Source: Plotosus lineatus (lineage: Eukaryota > Chordata > Actinopteri > Siluriformes > Plotosidae). Taken from it: a stretch of 64,000 bases of DNA. Under the pieces are notes generated by a model. That model searched no databases and had not been told where the DNA came from. It worked only from the letters and a program-made list of their open reading frames with translations. The stretch is from contig CM045733.1 of the NCBI GenBank assembly GCA_024760905.1, positions 19,347,501 through 19,411,500 on the forward strand, given 5' to 3'. Both the position numbers and the translations under genes were made by a program. This document shows positions 54,001 through 64,000 of this stretch, in pieces; positions within the stretch are counted from its first letter, which is position 1, and each line of letters starts with the position of its first letter.

Positions 54001-54837
54001 AGCCCTGCATTATACAATAGCTTAGTCTATTTGATGGCCAGGTAAAAAGAAAAATCCCTAGTGCTTCATATCAAGGCGTTAGCTTGAGATGTGGTGAAGA
54101 AGATTTCTGTTCTTCTCCCTTCAGGTTGGTTCATCTATTCAGTGTGTGGTGCGTTTCAGAGCATCATCCAGGCTTTATTCCGACTCCCCAATCCCTCTGA
54201 TCGAGTCCGTTCTGGATGAACGCATGCACTTGAGCCCGTGTTTAAAAGACGCACTGATCTTTGAACCCCGCTTTGTATTTGCTTGATCATTTATTATAAG
54301 GCGGCGCGTGCAGCGTGCTCTCTACTCCATCCGGGCGCACATGATCATCGGCATGAGGAGGATGATCATGCAGACCAGATCGAAGTCTCAAGCAAACCAC
54401 AATCAGCAGTGGATCAGTGAATCAGAAGAAGGTGAAATACTCACAGTGTGCCATAGATGGACTTTCAATCGAGTAAATGAGCAACTCAGTTCACTGATTT
54501 TGACCATACAGAAGAGGAGGGGAGACTTGTGAATGAGTTAAGGAACACTTGCGGTATAAAAGGAAAGATCACGAAACCAAAGGGAACACTCTCTGAAAAT
54601 TTTTCCGTAAACGTGCTTTTCAAAAGCACGTTCACCGAAGATTTTGGTCTGCCGGAAGTGGAGGAACACATTTGAAATCATACGGAATGACACGAAAGAT
54701 GAGGGAATAACTGAGAAATGTTTGAGGATGACAACATTTTTGCTTTCGCAAGTCTTCCGCGCGCCAGTGAAATGGGGGGTATCAGCTAACGGATTTAATC
54801 TGTTTTGATGGCAAGTTCATAAGTATGGTAAGTTCAT

Positions 54838-54891
<54 letters not shown>

Positions 54892-55719
54892 CACACACAC
54901 ACATTTCTATACACACAGTGGTACCTCAATTTACGAAATGAACCCTTCTGGAAGTGGTTTCGTAACCTGGATTTTTCGTAAGTTGAACCGCATTTTACAT
55001 GTAAAATGTGTGATTCGATCCAAGACACCCAATACTATCCCCTAAACACTTGAAAAATTATCAAAGCATACCTTTTAAGGCCTCCTTCTGCTTCAATATC
55101 GTACCGATGGTAGACGGGTTTGGCCATATTCCTTTGCGATATCACTCAGCCGCATACCACGAGCCCACGTCTTTTCACTTGCACCGGGCATCACACACTC
55201 GTGTGTGTTGACCATGTCTTCTTAGCAGAGGTATAATCTTACAAATGTTTATGCAAGGTTAAAAGCCTGAGCCAAAAAATAAAGTTGCAATGAGTACACT
55301 CAAAAAAACTCATGAAACAACAGTAACTCTGTCCCTTACACGAAAAGCATTATGGGAGCTTCAGCTCCATAATAGCCAATGCGAGGGAGCTGCATCATCC
55401 CTCCTAGCCAATGGCAGGCCAGCGGGGTGGGATGTTGGGGGAGAGCCAATGGGAGGGAGCTGCGTCATCTCTCCGAGCCAATGGAAAGCCAACGGGGTGG
55501 GATGTTGGGAGATAGCCAATGGGAGGCCAGCGGGGTGGGGTGGGTGTTGGGAGCTCAACATGGGAGAGCTTGTTGGGAGAGCAACTTGTTTGAAATTTTG
55601 AGATGGCGCTTTCGTAACATGAAATTGTTTCATATCCAGAGACAAAAATTTTAGGAAAATGTTTTTCGTTACCTGGATTTTTTTGTTTGCTGGGGCTTTC
55701 GTAAGTTGAGGTTCCACTA

Positions 55720-55781
<62 letters not shown>

Positions 55782-58700
55782 CATACACACACACAGGAGG
55801 GATCCCTCACTTTCCGCGGTTAATTGGGACCAAGATCCCCACGCGACCATCGAAATCCGTGAAGTAGGATCACCCCCTCCACCACTCGAATGACTTATAC
55901 GTACATGTATATGTGCATATAATATCAATAAATACATATTCAATGCTGCAAATGCTTATAATAACAATTAAACATACAATGTAAGTATTGTAAAAATAAC
56001 ATGAGATGTAAATTAAAGATAAATACAGATGCTCACAACTCACCATTCGTTTTGCAAACATCCGGAGATACCAACAAAGGTCGAAAGTGAAATGAAATTG
56101 AAGAACAAGTATGAATAGAAATGAATTAAAATCTTCAGAAAGATGGATCATAAATATAAGTATGAAATATGATCAAACATTATCCTGAGGTACACTTAAT
56201 ACTCGGCGGGGCGTGGCTGCGCTCTTATGCAACAATGTATCCAGTTTTGATGGGAGATTTTGGGTGTTTTTTGTTTTGTGTTGGTTTAGGGTTTTTTTTT
56301 TTTTTTTTTTTTTTTTGCATAATTGGCCTTGTTTTTAACATATTCCTTGACTTTTCCACCTATTCTTCCTTAATTTTACCTCATTTTTAAATTCGATGAA
56401 TATGCTCCCCAACTTACGTTCATCCGTTTTACATTTTTTCCATTTTACTTTTTTTTTCCCCCAAGTCAAATTTTGAGTTTAGACGTGCCGATGTAGTACG
56501 CTGACGTAATGACGCAATGACGTAATGACGCAATGACGCTGCATACATTGTTTACAAACGACAGACTGAACGTGCCCCTTTTTCTTCCCAGTTCAGTGTA
56601 TGTTTATATATACTAGTCCTTCTCAAAAATTAGCATATTGTGATAAATTTCATTATTTTCTGTAACGTACTGATAAAAATTAAACTTTCATATATTTTAC
56701 ATTCATTGCACACCAACTAAAATATTTCAGGTCTTTTATTGTTTTAATACTGATGATTTTGGCATACAGCTCATGAAAACCCAAAATTCCTATCTCAAAA
56801 AAATTAGCATATTTCATCCGACCAATGGGAAAAAAAGTGTTTTTAATACAAAAAAAGTCAACCTTCAAATAATCATGTTCAGTTATGTACTCAATACTTG
56901 GCCTTCTGGACAGCAGTCAGGTCGGCAATCTTACCCATGATTGCGGTTTTGAGTATTGAACCAGGCTGGGAGTTTTTAAAAGCCTCAGGAATCTTTTGCA
57001 GGTGTTTCGAGTTAATTGGTTGATTCAGATGATTAGGTTAATAGCTCGTTTAGAGTACCTTTTCATGATATGCTAATTTTTTGAGATAGGAATTTTGGGT
57101 TTTCTTGAGCTATATGCCAAAATCATCAGTATTAAAACAACAAAAGACCTGAAATATTTCAGTTGGTGTGCAATGAATCTAAAATATATGAAAGTTTAAT
57201 TTTTATCAGTACATTACAGAAAATAATGAACCTTATCACAATATGCTAATTTTTTGAGAAGGACTAGTATATATAAAATCAGTTATATAGCTTGTTACCC
57301 TTGTGTTAAGACGTCGTCTCTGTGATCTTTGTGTTTACGCTGTTTTGCGGACTTTTGTAACCCTAAGCAAATATGGTTGGTCAGAAGCGTAAGCCTACAA
57401 GCATACACAGAGATGAATTAACTATCTGCTCAGATCGGCGAAGTCTACCATGCATACTCAGTTAAGCAAAGAGAGTTGTAAAATGAATGAAAACCCAAAT
57501 CTAGAGAGAACTCTCCGCTCTGCTGTAGTGCATCAGTGCAGGCTAAGTTCTAAACGATTTCAACGGCGCACTTGCACACTTGAAAGACTCGAAGTCCGTA
57601 TAACCCACAGTAAATACACTACTTTCGCAAGTAGACTACTTTCGGTATTGAGCACCTCACATGTTATAAGTGTTGATTGGCTGTTTTAAGGTAAAGTGTA
57701 AAGTAAAGTGTAAATGTAAAGTGACTTGTTATGAATAAAATTGAAATGAATGTGAATATTATTTGATGTATTTGATATTATTTTACAATGTTATGCTTAT
57801 AATAATTGATTTAGGGGTGTTTTATGAGATATGGTAATGGTATTTATGGATGTATAGTACAGTATGAGCGTCATCTGTCACACGTCATACATCATTGTAA
57901 CAACTTGCGTTCACTTTCAACTTGCGTTCGGTTGTCCGGAACCAATTAGAAACGTAAGTCGGGGAGCGTCTGTACTTCTTCTTTTCCTTTCGGATTTTCC
58001 CTTCAGGTGTCGCCACAGCGAATCATCTGCCTCCATCTCACCCTATCCTCTGCATCTTTTACTCTTACTCCAAGTACCTTCATTTCCTCCTTCACCACAT
58101 CCATAAATCTTCTCTTTGGTCTTCCTCTAGGCCTTCTGCCTGGTAGTTCCAACCTCAGCATCCTAGGAGCATGATGCTCACTATCCCTCCTCTATACATG
58201 TCCAAACCATCTCAATCTAGCCTCTCTGACTTTGTTTCCAAAACGTCTTACATGTACTGTCCCTCTGATGTACTCATTCCTGATCCTATCCATCCTTGTT
58301 ACTCCCAAAGAGAACCTCAACATTTTCATCTCTGCTACCTCCAGCTCTGCCTCCTGTGTTTTCCCCAGTACCACTGTTCCTAAACCATACAACATCGTTG
58401 GCCTCAACTCGGTCTTGTACACTTTTCCTTTCATTCTGGCCGATACCTTCCTATCACACATCGCACCGGATACTTTTCTCCAACTATTCCAACCTGCTGC
58501 ACACGCTTCACCTCACTTCCACACTTTCCATTGCTCTGGACTGTTGGGCCTAAGTACTTAAAATCCGCCACCTTCTTTATTTCTGCTCCCTGTAACCTCA
58601 CCGTTCCTCTTGGGTCCTTGTCATTCACACACGTGTATTCTGTTTTACTGAGGCTAAACTTCATTCCTCTCCTTTCCAGGGCATACCTCCACCTGTATAG

Positions 58701-61700
58701 ATTTTTCTTCACTTGTTCTCTGCTCTCACTACAGCTCAAAATGTCATCTGCAAACATCATAGTCCATGGAGATTCTTGTCTCACTTCGTCTGTCAGCCTG
58801 TTCATCACCACAAGAAGGGACTCAGAGCTGACCTATGATGCAGTCCCACCTCCACCTTGAACTGTTCTGTCACACCAACAGCACACCTCACCACTTACAT
58901 CTCTTACATCTCACATGCATGTGCTGCACCACTCAAACATACTTCTTTGCCACTCGAGACTTCCTCATGCAATACTGTACCACAGTTCCTCTCTCGGCAC
59001 CCTGTCATATACTTTTTCCAGATCCACAAAGGCACAATGCAGCTCCTTCTGACCTTCTCTGTACTTCTCTGTTAACATCCTCAAAGCAAACATTGCATCT
59101 GTGGTACTCTTTCTTGGCATGAAACTAAACTGTTGTTCACAAAAGCTGACCTCTGCCCATTATCTAGCTTCCACTATTCTTTCCCATAACTTCATTGTAT
59201 GGCTCATCAACTTTATCCCTCTGTAGTTGCCACAACTCTGCACGTCTTCCTTGTTCTTAAAAATGGGCACAAGCACACTTCTCCTCCATTCCTCCGGCAT
59301 CCTCTCACTCTCTAAGACCTTGTTGAATGTTCTTGTCAGAAAATCTACTGCGACCTCTCCTAGATACTTCCATACCTCCACCGGTATGTGATCAGGACCA
59401 ACTGCCTTCCACTCTTCATCCTCTTCAATGCCCTCCTCACGTCACCCTTACTAATCTTTGCTACTTCCTGGTCCTCAACAGTGACCCCTTCTACTCTTTT
59501 CTCTCTCTTTCATTTTCCTCATTCATCAGCTCCTCAAAGTACTCTTTCCATCTTCCCAGCACACTTCTTTCATCAGTCAATACATTTCCCTCTCTGTCCT
59601 TAATCACTCTAACTTACTGCACGTCCTTCCCATCTCTATTTCTCTGCTGTATCAACCATAATAAATCATTTTTTCTCTTCTTAGTGTCCAACCTATCATA
59701 CAAGTCATCATACGCCCCTCTGTTTGGCCTTTGACACCGCTACCTTCTTACTCTTTTCGGTCCTCTGAATGTCCTGCTTCATCTTAGCTAGCCTCTTCCT
59801 TTTTTTCATACTCCTGCACTTCCTCATTCTACCACCTTTTGTCTACTTTCCTTCCACAGGGCATACCAAGTACTCTCCTACCTGTCTCCCTGATCACATT
59901 AGCTGTAGTGGTCCAGTCATCTGGAAGCACATCCTGACCACCCAAAGCCTGTTTCAGCTCCTCCTTGAAGACAACACGACACTTCCTCTTTCACCTTCCA
60001 CCACTTTGTCTTCTGCTCTGCCTTTGCCTTCTTCACATTCCTCACCATCAGCATCATCCTACACACCACCATTCTATGCTGTTTGGCAACACTCTCACCC
60101 GCTACTGCTTTGCAGTCACTGACTTCCTTCAAATTACATCACCTGCACAAGATGTAGTCTACCTGTGTGCTCCTACCTCCGCTTTTATAAGTCACCCTAT
60201 GCTCCTGTCTCTTCTGGAAGAAAGTATTTACCACAGCCATTTCCATCCTTTTTGCAAAATCTACCAACATCTGTCCTTCTGTGTTCCTGTCCTGGATACC
60301 AAACCTGCCCATCACTTCCTCGTCCCCTCTGTTGCCCGCATCAACATGTCCAATGAAGTCTGCACCAATGACCACTCTTTCATCTCTGGGGGTACTCTGC
60401 ATCACTTCATCTAACTCCCTCCAGAATCTCTCCTTCTCTTCTAGCTCACATCCTGCCTGTGGGGCATAAGCACTAACAACATTGAACATCACACCTTCAA
60501 TTTCTAACTCGAGACTCATCACTCTGTCTGACAATTTTTTCACTTCTTGAACATTCCTGACCAATCCCATCCACATCGTGATAAAACAGCTTAAACCCTG
60601 CTCTTAAGCTTCTAACCCTGCCACCTTTCCATCTGGTCTCTTGAACACACAGTATGTCCACCTTCTTCCTCTGCATCACGTCAGCCAGGTCTCTAGCTTT
60701 TCCTGTCATAGTTCCAACATTCAAAGTCCCTACTCTCAGTCCTAAACTTATGCCTTTCCTCTTCTCTCTCTGCCTACGGACACGCCTCCCGCCTCTCCTT
60801 CTTCAACCTCCTTCTTCGTCCAACAGTACTTCAATTTCCACCAGCACCCTGTTGGTTGACAGTACTGATGGCAGTCATTGTTAACCCGGGCCTCGACCAA
60901 TCCGGTATGAAATTTGTATTGATGGTTCGCATTCTGTATTTTGGCAAAAGTTTAATGCCTTTCCTGTCGCCACCCTCTCAAACGGCCTATCAGGTGCAAA
61001 TTTCTGTTAATTTCTATACCATTCATGTATGTGATTTCTTAATGGTGCCATTTTTCACACCAGATGAGTTGAGGCGCATGCAAGAGAAGATGCAAAAGCT
61101 ACAGCAGCAACTGGAGGCGTCACAAAACTGTAAGGATATCTCCCATCCTAAGCATAGAGCAGAAATCACTGCTTCACAAAGTCATACAAGCATCAAGATT
61201 TCAGCAGCAAATAAGAAGAACAAGAAGGCTCTGATCTCACCTCAGCAGACCAGTAGACAACTCACATCAAATCAGAGCAGTAAGACATCAGAGAGAGCAG
61301 CTACAGGGATCTCCACACCTTCGTTTTCAGCAGCAGAACTAAGTGAGAAAGGGCAGAACAAGCAGAGGGCTGCACTCCAACCCAAAGCAGGTGGAACATT
61401 TTTAAAATCAGCTCTCCTCTCATTCAGCTACATACAGTGCATGTCTGGGCTGGGGTGGGGGGCATGTTGTGTGAGCTTGAGGTGCATGTTCACGCACGAT
61501 TAACAGTACAATAGACAATAACAGTCAGGATAAATACTAACAATAATGATTGGACGAACACAAAACTAGTGCAAGGACAAGCTTGGTAGAGGAGCAGTGT
61601 AATGGTCGATCCAGTTGCTTACAGTTATATTTTTTTCTGTAAATAAACTGTTGTAATTGCATCTGAATTCTATCTTTTGTTCAACTATTGAGTGTGGGCT

Positions 61701-63332
61701 TAGGCTTAACTGCTGACTATGTAACCTGTATTTCTTTGCCACTGTGAAACAAGATGCCCCACAATAAGTAATACTGCCTAATTAAATCTTTCACCCAGAA
61801 TTGTATCACCTTCACTCTCCTCAGGTTCAGTTAAACTGAACCCCGACTATTGATTATTGTACATTTTATGAGAACTTAATGAGCTGAAAGTACAGTATAA
61901 GCAGTGTGTGAGGCCTTTCCTTCTCTGCTTTATTCATCTCCAGCACTGAGTGGGTGTTTGGGACAAGCTTGCTAGAGGAACAGTGTAAAGGCTAGAGTGT
62001 AATGAGGTAGTCAGTGTTGTGCAAAAGTACAAATACAAAAGTAAGGAGCAGGTGCATATCATGTATGCAAAGACTATGATTTTGTACATTTTACGGATAC
62101 AAAAGTAAAGTGAAACTAATGCTTTTCTTCCCCCCCCCCCCTTTTTTTTTTTTTAAAAGCCTTTAAGGAAAACCAGAGCTTACTGGTTCAGGGTGCAATT
62201 GCCAAGCTGTCACACTCAGTGAGAAGTAGCACTACAGTCAACACCACAATGAAGTTACCACCAGCAAGCAAGAGTGCAACCATTGCAAAACAGGCCACAC
62301 CCGGCACGTCTGTCAATCAGGATGTTACTGTTGAGAAATTCTCAGGTCTCAGGCTTAGGTGTGTACTTTGTGTTTTATAGTGAAGCCATAGTTTGTGCTA
62401 GGCAGCCTTATCCTTTATCTCTTGTGACAACCCCACTATTTAAAAAAAAAAATGGGGTGCTGTATAAAATTTAAATTTGCTTAAAAAAAAAAAGAATGCA
62501 ATGATTTGCATTACTCAAAATTCCACATTATGTTCTCGGCAACATGTAGAAAACATTCGATGTTGAAAGTGAGTCTGTTTACTATGTCATGAAATATATA
62601 ATTTCAAATTTGATGGCAGTGACACCTTTGATTGTACACAACATCCCATGTTTTGTAATTGAGGTTGTAGAAGGGAAATCCCTTTTCCAGCAGTGACTTT
62701 GAATCAAAAGATTCATTTAGTTCACATTATTAGACTCTTGAAATATAACACCACGGAGAAATAATTGCTTAATGCTGTTTTAGCTGGGCTGACATCATGC
62801 CACGAATTGGCATTTGATAAAAGTTTGTGAACCTCGTTCCAGTGCTGTATTTTTCTTCACCTTGTATTCTTCCTCTGTAGGAGACCTCGACTTTCCTCGA
62901 TAGAAATCGAACACAAAATGGCAAAACGGAGAATGATCCGACTTTCACAGCTGCCCGATCGACTAGCACGGGAAACGTTAGAGGACAGTGACTGGGTCAC
63001 CTTTGCTGTGGTGATTAATAAAATCACCCCTCAAAGCAAGAATAATGTAAGCAGTAAACCATGTGACCAGCCTCAACATAACATAGTGATTAGCAGCACA
63101 GTGTCTGAAGAAAAGCAAGAATGTAATCGCAAAAGCAATGCTTTTAATGAAGTTTTATTTGTAGGGGAAAACCTTCAGTATCTGGAAATTGAATGATCTT
63201 CATAACCTAGATGTGACTATATCACTCTTCCTCTTCGGGACTGTTCATACAGACCTGTGGAAGACTGACACTGGCACAGTGATCGGTATACTCAACCCTA
63301 ATCAAATGAAGAACAAAGAGGGCTTCACTGAG
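51013..63332 (+). CDS. mcm10: replication initiation factor Mcm10, 5' half (gene-level, partial at right edge)
   Basis: Six exons (51013-51019, 52485-52721, 61064-61390, 62160-62358, 62881-63046, 63165-63332) join in phase to 368 codons and continue past the window. Order: acidic N-terminus (DNLDGLFDDDDDEE); coiled coil DELRRMQEKMQKLQQQLE, used for self-association in the family; a Ser/Lys-rich linker; then the conserved core beginning EKFSGLRLR.RPRLSS with RLSQL, DWVTFAVV and GKTFSIWKLNDL..SLFLFG.VH..LWKT..GTV.GILN, the start of the OB-fold. The zinc finger and C-terminal domain lie outside. Mcm10 binds DNA and the CMG helicase and helps start replication. An additional small exon between exons 2 and 3 cannot be excluded. 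The fourth and fifth introns are short; the second (8.3 kb) is filled with mobile elements. Confidence 0.9.
51248..51588 (+). mobile_element. tRNA-SINE (RTE-tailed family)
   Basis: Full head (GTGGTGGTCTAGTGG, GGTTCGAGTCC), body and tail (GATTCGCTGTGGCGACTCCC, 'ccgaaagacagaaag') as in 42502-42848. In mcm10 intron 1. Confidence 0.88.
51605..52081. mobile_element. hAT-like MITE
   Basis: Terminal inverted repeats AGGGGTCCCCAA (51606-51617) and TTGGGGACCCCT (52070-52081); subterminal 'ggaccgataccggta' and 'tcgaccggtccgcagtg' also pair. Interior AT-rich with (ATT)n. No transposase. Confidence 0.75.
52083..52432 (-). mobile_element. tRNA-SINE (RTE-tailed family)
   Basis: Minus-strand full-length copy: tail at left ('gtcttcctttcggc'), head at right near 52425. 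It abuts the hAT-like MITE and ends only about 50 bp before the mcm10 exon 2 acceptor. Confidence 0.88.
52485..52721 (+). CDS. mcm10: mcm10 coding exon 2 (acidic N-terminus)
   Basis: Encodes AEDENLNMLLSLFEESNN, then NLDGLFDDDDDEE and EPEDDEDAMLEN; ends SKEDLE(G)|, GAAG|GTGAGA, phase 1. The acceptor gagcag has a weak pyrimidine tract. If exon 1 is wrong, translation could start at Met 52505. Confidence 0.8.
52848..54781. mobile_element. CGGAA-rich non-autonomous element (copy 2), with nested insertion
   Basis: Left end GATACCTCATGGCCCCATTT..CACTGG and right end complement GATACCCCCCATTTCACTGG form inverted repeats. The left ~450 bp ('ggcggaaaggcgcggaacac' and on) and right ~250 bp carry many CGGAA/TTCCG motifs, as in copy 1 (38893). 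The middle holds an hAT-like fragment (53421-53880). In mcm10 intron 2. Confidence 0.7.
53421..53880 (+). mobile_element. hAT-type transposon fragment
   Basis: Starts GGGGTCGGGAACCTATGGC with 'gcgagccagatgtggctctt', the known end of a fish hAT family, and breaks off near 'ggcgaaaaggaaaaaaaaga'. No complete right end was found. Confidence 0.6.
54841..54901. repeat. (TA)n-(CA)n microsatellite
   Basis: About 22 TA units then CA units. Confidence 0.95.
54916..55718. mobile_element. Tigger-like non-autonomous element with CCAAT minisatellite
   Basis: Ends: CAGTGGTACCTCAATTTACG at left and 'cgtaagttgaggttccact' at right, inverted repeats. Subterminal 'cgtaacctgg' (54961) and 'cgttacctgg' (55667) also recur. 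Interior contains the tandem CCAAT repeats at 55374-55560. No transposase frame. Confidence 0.75.
55374..55560. repeat. CCAAT-bearing tandem repeat, ~3-5 units
   Basis: Repeated blocks with 'agccaatgg', 'gagggagctgc.tcatc' and 'cggggtgggatgttgggag', alternately spaced about 35-70 bp. Each unit holds at least one CCAAT motif. Confidence 0.8.
55725..55793. repeat. (TA)n-(CA)n microsatellite
   Basis: About 26 TA units then CATA/CA units, between two MITEs. Confidence 0.95.
55794..55990 (+). mobile_element. Tigger-like MITE, second family
   Basis: Same block order as 45647 and (reversed) 39412: 'gggatccctcactttccgcg', 'gttaattgggacc', 'gatccccacgcgacc', 'atatcaataaatac'. Confidence 0.7.
56512..56548. 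repeat. tandem 8-bp TGACGYAA array
   Basis: Four full units alternating TGACGTAA and TGACGCAA plus a partial fifth. TGACGTAA is close to the CRE/ATF and C/EBP-ATF composite site. Confidence 0.9.
56613..57267. mobile_element. Tc1 MITE (internally deleted Tc1), 655 bp
   Basis: Terminal repeats CTAGTCCTTCTCAAAAATTA and complement, flanked by TA on both sides (56611-56612, 57268-57269). Both ends match the Tc1 at 30538-38296, but the transposase is replaced by a single junction near 56900 ('actcaatacttgg' joined to 'ccttctggacagcagtc'). Non-autonomous derivative of the same family. Confidence 0.93.
57975..60912 (-). mobile_element. RTE-clade LINE, near full length, inactive
   Basis: Minus-strand copy of the LINE at 35152-38137, with 5' end near 60912 ('tttcataccggattggtcg') and 3' end near 57975 ('ccgaaaggaaaagaagaag'). 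Endonuclease motifs (NVVSAYAPQAGCE, GADFIGHVDAGN) near 60400; RT pieces (MVMNRLTDEVRQESPWTMMFADDI near 58800; VPIFKNKEDVQSCGNYRGIKL near 59250). Note Asp-Asp at the catalytic site is kept, but many frameshifts break the frame. In mcm10 intron 2. Confidence 0.92.
61064..61390 (+). CDS. mcm10: mcm10 coding exon 3 (coiled coil and linker)
   Basis: Acceptor ttcacaccag, then DELRRMQEKMQKLQQQLEASQ, a heptad-like coiled coil, and a basic Ser/Lys/Gln-rich linker. Donor AAAGCAG|GTGGAA, phase 1; the GTGGAA donor is non-consensus at +4/+5 but the phase fit with the next exon is exact. Confidence 0.88.
61577..62000. repeat. duplicated intronic block, copy B, between direct repeats
   Basis: The block at about 61620-61962 matches 46340-46680 in ppara intron 5. 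It is bracketed by imperfect ~33-bp direct repeats ('ggacaagcttggtagagga' at 61577 and 'ggacaagcttgctagagga' at 61963), as if the block interrupted or duplicated that sequence. Confidence 0.8.
62160..62358 (+). CDS. mcm10: mcm10 coding exon 4
   Basis: Follows a C10-T15 tract and aaaag acceptor. Encodes AFKENQSLLVQGAIAKL... to EKFSGLRLR, the start of the conserved core. I use the donor at 62359 (TTAG|GTGTGT), because it keeps the frame into R-R-P-R; the upstream CTCAG|GTCTCA would break it. Confidence 0.88.
62881..63046 (+). CDS. mcm10: mcm10 coding exon 5
   Basis: Acceptor tcctctgtag; encodes RPRLSSIEIEHKMAKRRMIR, LSQLPDRLARETLEDSDWVT and FAVVINKITPQSKNN, the beginning of the OB-fold region. 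Donor AAT|GTAAGC, phase 0. Confidence 0.93.
63165..63332 (+). CDS. mcm10: mcm10 coding exon 6 (OB-fold)
   Basis: Acceptor tatttgtag; encodes GKTFSIWKLNDLHNLDVTIS, LFLFGTVHTDLWKTDTGTVI and GILNPNQMKNKEGFTE, the hallmark OB-fold strands. Donor GAG|GTGAGA, phase 0. The following exon is not in the window. Confidence 0.95.
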
Positions 63333-63965
63333 GTGAGACTGTTGCCCTTACTTTTAGTTACTAAACATTTTGTGCAGAAAATGGATACTGATGATTTTTT
63401 TTTCTTTTTAGAACAAATGAAGGTTGTAGATTCAGGCTTTATTAATGTTTTGTTAATTAGGTACTGAGTAATGATTATCTATAAAACGAGTTAGATTTTC
63501 CACTTAGTTCAGCACTAGATGGAGACACTCTTTGTTAAACTGCAGAATGAAGGCTGTCTGTACTGTAGCTTTGCATATGATTATAGTGAAAGCTGAGTTA
63601 TTGTTTGTAATTGATGATGTCACTATGAGAAAATAAGTGGATTTTCATAAATATCAAGATTAAAGATTTTTTAATTTCCATTTATGCTTTTGCACACACA
63701 GGAATTCTTGTGCGGTTGTTCAAAGAGTCAAGTTACAAAACAGAAAGAAGGCTCAAATCAACAAAAATACAGACTTCTATAAAATAAATACAGAAAAATT
63801 CTATATTTAAAAGGACCTTACACAGACCCAGTAAACAATATAATAATAATAAAAGTAATAAAAATAAAATGATGAGAATAATAATAATGATGATAATAAT
63901 AAATAAATAATCAGTCGATAACAACATAAATAAATTAAATTTCACTAAATTATATTATATTATAC
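63333..63965. other. mcm10 intron, partial
   Basis: AT-rich, with an (ATA)n-rich tract at about 63838-63912. The AG at about 63702 is not followed by Mcm10-like sequence. Confidence 0.6.
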
Positions 63966-64000
63966 AGTGATACCTCACTTTACGAAAATCTCACCAAATG
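63966..64000 (+). mobile_element. left end of a Tigger-like MITE, cut by the window edge
   Basis: CAGTGATACCTCACTTTACG after a TA-rich flank, matching the terminus at 54916. Confidence 0.55.

Larger units (their letters stand above)
56404..57972. mobile_element. Tigger-like element, transposase lost
   Basis: Left GCTCCCCAACTTACGTT (56404-56420) and right complement GCTCCCCGACTTACGTT (ending 57967, extending to CAGAC at 57972, then TA) are inverted repeats. A short frame near 57373 beginning MVGQKRKPTS may be a transposase stub. Interrupted by the Tc1 MITE at 56613-57267. The bZIP-like array is at 56512-56548. An RTE LINE begins right after its flanking TA. Confidence 0.65.

Noticed and set aside
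55290..55943. Open frames over 100 codons on both strands
   Set aside because: They cross the CCAAT minisatellite and TA/CA tracts of MITEs and have no coding support.
63700..63780. Possible next mcm10 exon after an AG at about 63702
   Set aside because: The translation is not Mcm10-like and soon hits a stop; the OB-fold continuation expected after GFTE is absent.

Overview
The window reads as teleost fish nuclear DNA. Genes have vertebrate-type introns with GT..AG boundaries, (GT/CA)n microsatellites are very dense, and the mobile elements are typical of fish: DD34E Tc1 transposons, Rex3 and RTE-clade LINEs, several tRNA-derived SINE families, and Tigger-like and hAT-like MITEs. There are three anchors, all on the + strand: a let-7a/let-7b microRNA pair (14.2-15.2 kb), a complete coding set for the nuclear receptor PPAR-alpha (29.1-47.3 kb) and the 5' half of the replication factor gene mcm10 (51.0 kb to past the right edge). 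In mammals the let-7a-3/let-7b cluster also lies just upstream of PPARA, which independently supports calling this receptor ppara.

Region by region. 1-7 kb holds candidate promoter and exon signals (CRE, CCAAT, E-box near 3.3-3.5 kb; exon-like blocks ending in consensus donors at 1772 and 6753) that could belong to the let-7 host transcript. 7-13.6 kb is AT-rich and full of long (GT)n/(CA)n/(CT)n tracts. 14.2-15.2 kb is the let-7 pair. 17.3-17.5 kb looks like the ppara promoter and first untranslated exon (X-box-like, CCAAT and ETS motifs, then a donor). 17.5-29.0 kb is a long first intron with SINEs and a decayed element carrying a THAP-domain exon. 29.1-47.3 kb is ppara: six coding exons, all phase-consistent, 470 residues. 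Its 10.6-kb intron between the two zinc-finger exons contains a three-layer nest: a Tc1 transposon interrupted by a Rex3 LINE and an RTE LINE, each with visible target-site duplications. 47.3-49.0 kb is 3' UTR and flank. 49.1-50.5 kb is a transposon-type MADF/BESS DNA-binding gene on the minus strand, whose 5' region is packed with CGGAA/TTCCG motifs. 50.7 kb onward is mcm10, starting with an E2F site and a coding exon of only 7 nt. Its large second intron is full of nested elements.

let-7 (post-transcriptional regulator), PPAR-alpha (fatty-acid-sensing transcription factor) and Mcm10 (replication initiation) are linked by position; nothing in the sequence shows a shared pathway. Points most worth a second look: (1) a family of elements with CGGAA-rich ends found in three places, one carrying the MADF gene; (2) a SINE family whose body is joined to two different LINE-type tails, one of them matching the RTE LINE in the same window; (3) the substitution in the PPAR-alpha ligand pocket at the position of human Tyr314 (His here); (4) the dated transposon nest; (5) a ~330-bp sequence present in both a ppara intron and an mcm10 intron.
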